NCBI GenBank assembly: GCA_026388755.1
Contig: JAPLJE010000360.1
Coordinates: 1 to 5,824 of the forward strand
From: Deltaproteobacteria bacterium
GTDB lineage: Bacteria; Desulfobacterota; Desulfobacteria; Desulfobacterales; Desulfatirhabdiaceae
Direction of reading: 5' to 3'
Length of the DNA stretch: 5,824 bases
Shown: positions 1 through 5,824 of the stretch, one piece after another
Layout of the letters: the number at the start of each line of letters is the position of its first letter
Position numbering within the stretch: the first letter of the stretch is position 1
Program-made: the position numbers and the translations under genes
Notes under the pieces: model-generated
Database searches by the model: none
Seen by the model: only the letters and a program-made list of their open reading frames with translations
Told to the model about the DNA's origin: nothing

Positions 1-26
1 AACATGGCCTTACGGAATAGACCCAT
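1..26 (-). CDS. Possible start of a third operon gene, cut by the window edge
   Basis: Two bases after the A2M stop codon (TAG, 31-29) an ATG at 26-24 opens a frame reading MGLFRKAM to the window edge. The two early basic residues would suit the start of a signal peptide, and the spacing fits the tight packing of the operon. Only a weak ribosome site is visible (GAG at 34-32). A second in-frame ATG lies at 5-3. In related operons the gene after the A2M encodes another small conserved protein (DUF2300, DUF1175 or DUF2135 types), but eight codons cannot show which, if any, is present. Confidence 0.35.
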
Positions 27-28
27 CG

Positions 29-3000
29 CTACTCGACCCGAATGCCCTGGGCCCCGGTGTTGCCCCGGATGCTCTCATCATACATGTCAAACGCCTGGGC
101 CGGCGGTATCGTCGCCTTTCCCGCGAAGGCCACCCGCCAGACCTGGTACAGTTTCATTTCACCCGTGGGGAGCACACTGGCGATCCGGACCGTTCTTTCA
201 GGATATCGCTGCGTCTGCTTGACGGACGCCCAGTAGTCATTGTCGTCGGCCTGTACCCCGGCGTCGGCAAGATACGTCCTGTCGTCATCGATTGCCTGGC
301 CCAGCGATGGAATCCCATCCTCCACCACCAGAAACCGGCTTTGAACGGACCTGGCATTCCGAATTGGTTCGCGGCTAAGGCTGACCTCGATGATCACGAC
401 ATCTCCTTTTTGAAGCGGCCGGGCCGGATCCACCGGCTCATTGCCGGTTGCGGTAACGCGCAGGAATCTCCTTTGAATCGTCACTCCGTTGGATTTGGGC
501 GCAACCGCCCGGTATGGAACGTCTGCGGCAATTGCCGCGGATGCGAACTCGGTCGATTCCAGCCCGTCCAAGCGGATCAGTGAAAGCAGATCGGGCGCCC
601 CCGGAGCTTCGAATCTGCCGATAAACCCGGAGGGGATGCGGGTGAGTTCGCCCATCTGCGTGCCGTCTTTCTTCCGGACGAGGATCTTTCTGGCCTTTGT
701 TTCCTTCTCCCTGGCAAAAGCGGCGGCCTCCCTGCTCAGAATCCCGCGCGAATTGAAGATCACCTGCGCCGAGTCGAAGGTCGAAATCCAGTACCCGTTT
801 TTCATATGCGAGAGAAGCAACCGCTTCATTCTGGTTTCCAGCTCCGGCTGAAGGGCGCCGAGATCGTCCAGAACGCCCATGGCAGATGAGGCAATATAGG
901 GAAAACCGAATCCGAATCCAAGGGCGTTAAAGAGCTGCGCATCTCCGGCCGTTTTCCCCTCAGCCGCCTTATCGAGCTGATCAATGGCCTTCTTTAATTT
1001 ATCAATCAGCGCCACTTTGACGTTCATGTCCTTAAAGTGTTCATTGAAGCGGTTCCAGCTTTGATTTTTATACGCAGCGATTATTTTCAGACCATAGACA
1101 AGATGCATCAGGGAAGAGCTTTCCTCCCGACGCAGTGCTTCCACATACGCGATCTGCTGTTTCCAGGGCTGGCTGTACAGGCCGATCTCGGCCATTCTGG
1201 ATAGATTGTATCCGTTGCGTGCTGCGCCATTTTCAATCTGGTTCTGATCGTCATCTTTGACCTGCTCCGACAGCCAGCCGATTCCCCGTTCAAATGCCCC
1301 TTCCGCGCCTTCAATCTTAAGTTCTTTTGCGAATTTCAGGGCGTAGAGCGTCGTTGCCGTTATCGCCGGAGACGCGTCGGAATCCGACGGCCAGAGGCTG
1401 AATCCGCCGTTTCCCTTCTGATTCTGCCTGATTTTCCGGATGCCGAGACCCGCATTTTTTTCCGCCTTTTCCAGAGGTTCCGCCAACGGTCCCAGTTGAT
1501 CCCGGGCAATGCCCGCACGCCTGACAAGCTCCATCAGGACAAGGTTGGGTATTGTGGAATGGACCAGTTGTTCGGTGCATCCGTATGGGTAGGATACCAG
1601 AATGGATGCAGCGTTCAGGGCCGCGCCCAGAAGCCCCGAATTGACCTGGACCTTTACATCCGTGATTCGGGCAATATCGGGCAGTTGGGTGACAAGCGTA
1701 TCCCCCTTTTGCTCGCCTGAAAAGATCTGCTTCATGGCCGAGGGTTTCAGCGGAATGTCATATGCTTCGGGCCCGCCCACGTGAATTTTCTCCTGGGTCT
1801 CAAGCGACACGTTAAGCGTTGCCGCGCCACTTTCCCCTTTGGCTTCAATCACCAGGGGCAAAAGTTTTTCCCCCTGCTTTTCAAGCGTGAATGCCGCCTC
1901 CAGCACTCCGGACGTCACCAGGGCCTCTCCGGCAAGTTCCATTCTGGACGTGACCGAGAGGCTTTGGGCAAGATGATTGACGCTGGCAACCTTAATCTCG
2001 GCCGCTTCATCCCGGCGCAAAAACTGCGGGGCCAGGACATCGACGGAGATATCGGTAAGGGTCCGAAATCTACCCTTGGTTTCGCCGACGCGGCCGTCTT
2101 TGTCCGCGGCAACCGCTGTAATCAGCCATTCGGTGACATTGGCGGGAAGATCCACCGTGACCGAGGCCCGGCCTTGGGGATCGGTGATCACATGCGGAAA
2201 CCATCCGGCCGTATCCCGCATGGATTTCTTGGTGATTTTACTCTGGCTTTTCAGCGCTCCCAGTTTAAAGTTCGGCTTCTTCAGCAGATCCGCGTATCCA
2301 TACCCTTGCAGCTCGTCTGAATAAAAGGTGGCCAAATTCAGCCTGGGCAGCGGATAGAAAAAGTCAAAGACCCCGGGCCGAAACTCCGGTTGGACCGCGT
2401 AGACGGCCCGATCGACGATGGTTACCGCAAGCTCGGTATCGGGTGCCGGCTCTCCGTCGGCATTCTTGACCAGAAAATCGATCCTGAAGGGTTTCAGGGG
2501 TTCCGTCTCTTCCCGTTCGGGCATAATCGAAATATTCAGGCGCTTTGTCCACGGGATGATCCGGAATCCCAGGGTCTGTTCGGCGTATTTTCCGCCGCTT
2601 AAAGGCACCCCGACCGTGTGATAGAATCCGGTATTATACTCGGGTCTGGCTTCCACCTCGAACCAGCGGCTTCTTCCCTTGAACGGGGTCGACCGGGTGT
2701 CGTGAATCCGGCTTCCCGATATCGTTTCCCAGATGATCCCGCTTTCGGACTTGCCCCAGTTGATTGGCAGGAGCGCCAGAACCTGCGCCTTTTCGCCGGG
2801 GCTCAGGATGGTTTTTTCGGTGTAGAGCTCAAGTTCCCGGTTGTCAAGGACGGCCTCTCCCTGCATGTCGCCCGCGATCAACAATGCGGGCAGCGAGGAG
2901 CAGGGGCGGGTCATGGGTTTTCCGTCAAGTGTTTCCAGAACAGCAACGGCGCGCAGCCGTCCGCGCCGGGTAAGTTCGGGAAGCGGCAGCCTGCACTGCC

Positions 3001-4915
3001 CCTTGTCATCGGTGGTAAAGGGCAGTTTGACGAATTCTCCCGGTTTTGCGCCGACCTGCTCCAGCCCGATATTCAAAACGCCGCCTGCCCCGGGTGCGGG
3101 CTTGCCGTCCGGATAGGTGGAACGCAGAAAGACCGAAAGCCCTTTTTCGCCGATCCTGGCCACGGTTTTTGAAAACTGAACCGACGGCTGGGCCTCGGAG
3201 AGGGTGATGTAGATATTTTCGGTCAGAAGGGCTTGGGAACCGGATGCATCGATGGCCCGTACCATGACGGTGTAAATCCATTCCTGTTCGGCCGGGGCAT
3301 CGATTTTCGGCAGATCGAATTCATAGAAGGCCTCGCCGGATCCATCCATCACGGCGGCCGACTCCCAGGTATTGGTCGGACTGAGTTTCCCGTCGGCAAG
3401 CCGCGCCTCCACGGAGCTGTAAATCCGTTTGGGTTCGGTAAGGGCCGAGGCGGATTTGATCTCGCCCTGATAGTCCGTGCCGGCATTCAGGCCGCCGCCC
3501 GACTCAACGACCCACTGGGGCGTCTCAAACTTCTTCCGATAGAGAAACACCTCGTATTTCAGGTTGTACGGTACCCCGCCGCTGTATCGTTTGGCCCGGA
3601 ACTTGACGAAAAAACGCCCGCCGGAAGTGACTGTCGGACTGCGGTCGATGAGCTCCAGATAGAACGTGGGTTTGACATAATCGCGAACGCGGAACTCGCC
3701 GCCGTAGGGCTTGGCGTCGATCTCGGCGATCAGTTTGTAAAGACCCGGCGCCTGCCCCGCATCCAGGGAAAAACTGCCGCTGAACGACCCGAACCCTGTC
3801 AGGGGAACGTCGGCCTGCAGGTCCGTTGCGGGGCCATTAAAAGGAATCAGGCTCACCTTCGCCTGAGTGTCGCCGAACCGGGGAATCTTAAGCCCGTCCT
3901 TTTCAAAGGCCCGGATCATGCCTTTATAAAAGAAGGTCTCGCCGGGCTTGAAAATCGGGCGGTCCGTGATGATGAACACGGAATCGTCGTTGGATACGGT
4001 GGGCAGAAAATCGGTGTCCACGAGCGCCTGGCGGCCGTCGGGGGTTTGTACCTTGACGACCAGCTTGCCGTCAAGGGCGCCTTCCGGGCTTAAGAAAGCA
4101 ATCTCTCCGGCCGGGTCCGTCTTTTTGTTCAGACTCACCCACTTTCCCCGGCCATCCCGATAGCTGACACCGGCACCGGCAATGGGGTTCAGTTGCCTGT
4201 CGATCACCCTTACCACAAGCTGCTCAGTCGACTGCTTTACCTGAACCGAGAGGCTGCTGACCTGCATCAGGCACTGGGCTTCGGTTTTTCCCTGTACGGC
4301 CTGGATCAGGTAAACGCCGTCGGGCAGCGGGTCCAGCTCGATTTTCCGTATCTTATACCGGTTCTCGCTCCATGCCTTTTCCCCGAACCACCAGCCCAGG
4401 TCATTGACCGCCGTGCCCAGGTACTTCAGGTCGATGAACATGTCGCGCACGACTGCAAATCCGGCCGGCGGACCCTGAATGATATCTTCGGGAGGAAGAG
4501 CGATCTGACCCGGTGTCGTGTCCTGTATGGATTTACTCAGGGACGTGTCCTTGAAGTTCTCCCGGAATTTGGGGTCCAGCATATTCCGGGTGGTCTTCAG
4601 GGGCGATTCCATTTTGTTAAGCCCGGTGATGAAGAAGTGTCCGGGGTTTAACTCGGCCATGGGCTGCTCGTAGCTTCTGCTGATCTGAAACTGTCCGTCC
4701 AGAAAGCGTTCCAGATTTTCCGGGCGAAGGATGCGAACCAGCATCGGTTTGTCTGTCGATGTATAGTCGAGCCTCACCTGCGGTTTCTCGGTATGGGAGA
4801 AACTTCTTTCCACCGTCAGATAAAATGGACTCCCGGCAAAGGCCGGAGCCGCCGCGATCATCAGAAGTGAAAAATCCACTGCCAACATCAAAGAGAGAAT
4901 TTGAATGCGCTTCAT
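29..4915 (-). CDS. Secreted bacterial alpha-2-macroglobulin with intact CxEQ thioester motif
   Basis: Complete 1628-residue protein, ATG at 4915 to TAG at 31-29. By family knowledge it is a periplasmic broad-range protease trap. Visible in order: a type I signal peptide (1-27); N-terminal MG domains, with the family hallmark TDRPIFKPGETF at 317-328 and a domain-end motif DYVKPTF at 412-418; a Lys-rich putative bait segment (about 878-900); the A2M signature WFP...TDPQG...TEW at 905-930; an alpha-helical thioester domain (about 1085-1390) with GCTEQ at 1112-1116, GGFSLW at 1170-1175 and W1376; and a C-terminal MG10-like domain with NGVTIQRRFL from 1476 and PPA...MY at 1604-1612. Length is in the usual range for bacterial A2Ms (about 1500-1900). 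The start is supported by an AAGGGA ribosome site 7 nt upstream and by the signal peptide. Only four cysteines are present (215, 641, 672, 1113). The DUF2138-like neighbour suggests the YfaS/MagD branch, although the thioester motif resembles YfhM. Family assignment is firm; subfamily and target proteases are inferred. Confidence 0.96.
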   Translation of the reverse strand: MKRIQILSLMLAVDFSLLMIAAAPAFAGSPFYLTVERSFSHTEKPQVRLDYTSTDKPMLVRILRPENLERFLDGQFQISRSYEQPMAELNPGHFFITGLNKMESPLKTTRNMLDPKFRENFKDTSLSKSIQDTTPGQIALPPEDIIQGPPAGFAVVRDMFIDLKYLGTAVNDLGWWFGEKAWSENRYKIRKIELDPLPDGVYLIQAVQGKTEAQCLMQVSSLSVQVKQSTEQLVVRVIDRQLNPIAGAGVSYRDGRGKWVSLNKKTDPAGEIAFLSPEGALDGKLVVKVQTPDGRQALVDTDFLPTVSNDDSVFIITDRPIFKPGETFFYKGMIRAFEKDGLKIPRFGDTQAKVSLIPFNGPATDLQADVPLTGFGSFSGSFSLDAGQAPGLYKLIAEIDAKPYGGEFRVRDYVKPTFYLELIDRSPTVTSGGRFFVKFRAKRYSGGVPYNLKYEVFLYRKKFETPQWVVESGGGLNAGTDYQGEIKSASALTEPKRIYSSVEARLADGKLSPTNTWESAAVMDGSGEAFYEFDLPKIDAPAEQEWIYTVMVRAIDASGSQALLTENIYITLSEAQPSVQFSKTVARIGEKGLSVFLRSTYPDGKPAPGAGGVLNIGLEQVGAKPGEFVKLPFTTDDKGQCRLPLPELTRRGRLRAVAVLETLDGKPMTRPCSSLPALLIAGDMQGEAVLDNRELELYTEKTILSPGEKAQVLALLPINWGKSESGIIWETISGSRIHDTRSTPFKGRSRWFEVEARPEYNTGFYHTVGVPLSGGKYAEQTLGFRIIPWTKRLNISIMPEREETEPLKPFRIDFLVKNADGEPAPDTELAVTIVDRAVYAVQPEFRPGVFDFFYPLPRLNLATFYSDELQGYGYADLLKKPNFKLGALKSQSKITKKSMRDTAGWFPHVITDPQGRASVTVDLPANVTEWLITAVAADKDGRVGETKGRFRTLTDISVDVLAPQFLRRDEAAEIKVASVNHLAQSLSVTSRMELAGEALVTSGVLEAAFTLEKQGEKLLPLVIEAKGESGAATLNVSLETQEKIHVGGPEAYDIPLKPSAMKQIFSGEQKGDTLVTQLPDIARITDVKVQVNSGLLGAALNAASILVSYPYGCTEQLVHSTIPNLVLMELVRRAGIARDQLGPLAEPLEKAEKNAGLGIRKIRQNQKGNGGFSLWPSDSDASPAITATTLYALKFAKELKIEGAEGAFERGIGWLSEQVKDDDQNQIENGAARNGYNLSRMAEIGLYSQPWKQQIAYVEALRREESSSLMHLVYGLKIIAAYKNQSWNRFNEHFKDMNVKVALIDKLKKAIDQLDKAAEGKTAGDAQLFNALGFGFGFPYIASSAMGVLDDLGALQPELETRMKRLLLSHMKNGYWISTFDSAQVIFNSRGILSREAAAFAREKETKARKILVRKKDGTQMGELTRIPSGFIGRFEAPGAPDLLSLIRLDGLESTEFASAAIAADVPYRAVAPKSNGVTIQRRFLRVTATGNEPVDPARPLQKGDVVIIEVSLSREPIRNARSVQSRFLVVEDGIPSLGQAIDDDRTYLADAGVQADDNDYWASVKQTQRYPERTVRIASVLPTGEMKLYQVWRVAFAGKATIPPAQAFDMYDESIRGNTGAQGIRVE
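1568..1579 (-). other. Thioester motif CTEQ (Cys1113-Gln1116) of the A2M
   Basis: Codons TGC ACC GAA CAA encode Cys1113-Thr-Glu-Gln1116 in the context SYPYGCTEQLV. In thioester-containing A2Ms and complement C3, the Cys side chain and the Gln of CxEQ form the internal beta-cysteinyl-gamma-glutamyl thioester that bonds covalently to the attacking protease. All key residues are present, so the bond is predicted to form; reactivity is inferred. Confidence 0.9.
2216..2284 (-). other. Putative bait region of the A2M (residues about 878-900)
   Basis: The segment just before the WFP...TEW signature carries eight Lys/Arg in 23 residues (K879, K880, K884, K889, K893, K896, K897, R900), has few hydrophobics and looks flexible. 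In A2Ms the protease-sensitive bait lies in this region of the chain. The basic content would suit cleavage by trypsin-like proteases. Limits are approximate and set by eye. Confidence 0.5.
4835..4915 (-). other. Type I signal peptide of the A2M (residues 1-27)
   Basis: MKR start, a hydrophobic stretch rich in Leu, Met and Ala, and an AxA cleavage site (APAFA before GSPFY) predict cut after Ala27. There is no lipobox cysteine, so the mature protein should be soluble in the periplasm rather than lipid-anchored as reported for YfhM/ECAM-type A2Ms. An Asp at position 14 inside the hydrophobic core is unusual. Confidence 0.85.
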
Positions 4916-5824
4916 TTTGCTGTCCCTTGTCTGACGTTAACCCCTTTAAGCTCGACCGTTTTGGCCGCCGGCGCCGCGTTGCCGGAGTAGGCGAAGATGG
5001 GAAGACCACCAAAAACCATTTCGCTGTCCGTGCGCATCACGGCCTTGGCTTTTTCATATTGCTGCTTCCACGGGCTTGTGGCATCAGTCTGATCGCTTTT
5101 CTTGGCGCCGCCGGCCAAAAAAAGCTCCCGCATTCCCGCCCCCGGATTCAAAAAGAAAAGAAGCTGTTTGGAGCTGAATTCTTCCGCAAGAGAACCTTTC
5201 TCCCAATCGAGCACGCTCAGCGACTGGCGTACGCAGGCCTCTTTCATGCGGGTGAGAAGCAGCTCGGATGTGGCGGCCAGAAAGACCGTGCCGCCGCCGC
5301 ACGCGGCCGTAAGATTCGAATTGGTAAAAAAGTTTTTAAATCGATGCGCCTGATCCGGAGCGCCCTGACTGGCAATGACGACCCCCATGCTGGTAACCTC
5401 GTCTCCTTCCGACGCAAGGTCCCAGATAAAGGCAATGCCGGCCTCCTCGGGACCGTTTGCCGGCGGATCACCGGGTCCCTCCAGGGCGAGCTTTCGCCAC
5501 GCTTCGGGCGACATATCCGGCGGCAGATAAAAACTGGTCACAACCGCCGCGAAGGCATCGTGCGGGATACCAGCGAGGACTCCTTTGAAAATCTTCGGAC
5601 GCAGATGCCCGCCGAACTTGCCGGCGGGAAAGCGCAGCACATCCGGGGTTTCCTTGGACAGCCCAAACCCGAGATCCATTTCGAAGGCGGGCTGACCGGT
5701 CATCACCGGAAGCAGGTTGTCAAGAAACGCTTCCGCCCGCACGCTGAGTACGATCGGGGTATTCGGCGTATCCGTCGCCGTGGGGGGCTGAATGCTTTCC
5801 ATGACATTGATCAGTGCTTCAAGG
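4912..5824 (-). CDS. Probable DUF2138 (YfaA-type) protein, C-terminal part; 5' end outside the window
   Basis: The reading frame is open to the window edge. The codons before the internal ATG at 5802 read LEALINV in frame, so that ATG need not be the true start. About 303 C-terminal residues are visible, ending in GVNVRQGTAK and a TGA at 4914-4912. No transmembrane segment is seen in this part; the N-terminus, where a signal or anchor would lie, is missing. The sequence looks like a soluble mixed alpha/beta fold with conserved-looking stretches such as GIPHDAFAAVV and MVFGGLPIFAYSG, and two cysteines (in TAACGGG and KEACVRQ). I assign DUF2138 partly from sequence character and mainly from its place directly before an A2M gene, as yfaA belongs to the yfaS locus of E. 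coli. Its biochemical role is unknown. It overlaps the A2M gene by 4 bp, so the two are probably co-translated. That this is a real gene is nearly certain; the family name is moderately sure. Confidence 0.7.
   Translation of the reverse strand, partial: LEALINVMESIQPPTATDTPNTPIVLSVRAEAFLDNLLPVMTGQPAFEMDLGFGLSKETPDVLRFPAGKFGGHLRPKIFKGVLAGIPHDAFAAVVTSFYLPPDMSPEAWRKLALEGPGDPPANGPEEAGIAFIWDLASEGDEVTSMGVVIASQGAPDQAHRFKNFFTNSNLTAACGGGTVFLAATSELLLTRMKEACVRQSLSVLDWEKGSLAEEFSSKQLLFFLNPGAGMRELFLAGGAKKSDQTDATSPWKQQYEKAKAVMRTDSEMVFGGLPIFAYSGNAAPAAKTVELKGVNVRQGTAK
4923..4928 (-). promoter_or_regulatory. Ribosome binding site of the A2M gene, inside the upstream gene
   Basis: AAGGGA, read on the minus strand, lies 7 nt before the ATG at 4915 and within the last codons of the upstream gene. 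It supports this start, and together with the ATGA stop/start overlap it suggests translational coupling. Confidence 0.7.

Noticed and set aside
1781..2320. Plus-strand ORF of 179 codons
   Set aside because: Same antiparallel register over the A2M signature and bait region; low-complexity Gly/Arg/Phe-rich product typical of a shadow frame.
2618..3172. Plus-strand ORF of 184 codons
   Set aside because: Same antiparallel register within the A2M gene, no family resemblance.
3233..4093. Long plus-strand ORF of 286 codons opposite the A2M gene
   Set aside because: It lies in the register exactly antiparallel to the A2M codons and stays open because the A2M gene uses few TTA, CTA and TCA codons here. 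Its translation has no recognisable domain, and the opposite strand has unmistakable A2M motifs.
4193..4651. Plus-strand ORF of 152 codons
   Set aside because: Same antiparallel register over the A2M N-terminal region; no plausible product.
4617..5012. Minus-strand ORF of 131 codons spanning the junction of the two genes
   Set aside because: It is an alternative frame of both genes; the product is Arg/Ser-rich without domain features, and both real frames are strongly supported.
5800..5802. ATG at 5802 as the true start of the upstream gene
   Set aside because: The frame continues in sense codons to the window edge, no good ribosome site precedes it, and a 296-residue product would be short for the DUF2138 family (about 550 residues in E. 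coli, as I recall).
1..5824. Mobile elements, CRISPR arrays, tRNA/rRNA genes or terminators
   Set aside because: No direct-repeat arrays, terminal inverted repeats, RNA gene motifs or GC hairpin followed by a T-run were seen; nearly all bases are coding on the minus strand.

Overview
The window is almost entirely filled by two genes on the minus strand, read from high to low coordinates. They look like part of one tightly packed operon. Codon use is GC-leaning (mid to high 50s percent by eye). The main product carries a Sec signal peptide and belongs to the bacterial alpha-2-macroglobulin (A2M) family, whose studied members are periplasmic. Both points suggest a Gram-negative bacterium. A proteobacterium or Desulfobacterota-like organism would fit, but nothing here fixes the taxon.

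Layout, in transcription order. (1) 5824-4912: the 3' part of a gene whose frame is still open at the window edge. It fits best as the DUF2138 (YfaA-type) protein known from A2M operons. (2) 4915-29: a complete 1628-residue A2M. It has an N-terminal signal peptide, a chain of macroglobulin (MG) beta-sandwich domains, a lysine-rich putative bait segment, a thioester domain with an intact Cys-x-Glu-Gln motif (CTEQ, Cys1113) and a C-terminal MG10-type domain. (3) 26-1: a possible start of a third gene, two bases after the A2M stop codon. The first two genes overlap by 4 bp (ATGA), and no promoter, terminator or intergenic gap is visible.

How the parts may work together: family knowledge says bacterial A2Ms trap proteases that reach the periplasm. 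Cleavage of the bait segment exposes the thioester, which bonds covalently to the attacker. DUF2138 proteins accompany the YfaS/MagD branch of A2Ms, where the partner proteins are poorly understood. The point most worth a second look is that this protein has YfaS-like neighbours but keeps the CxEQ thioester motif, which as I recall is typical of the other branch (YfhM/ECAM, linked to pbpC) and missing from YfaS and MagD. I saw no RNA genes, mobile elements, CRISPR arrays or notable repeats.
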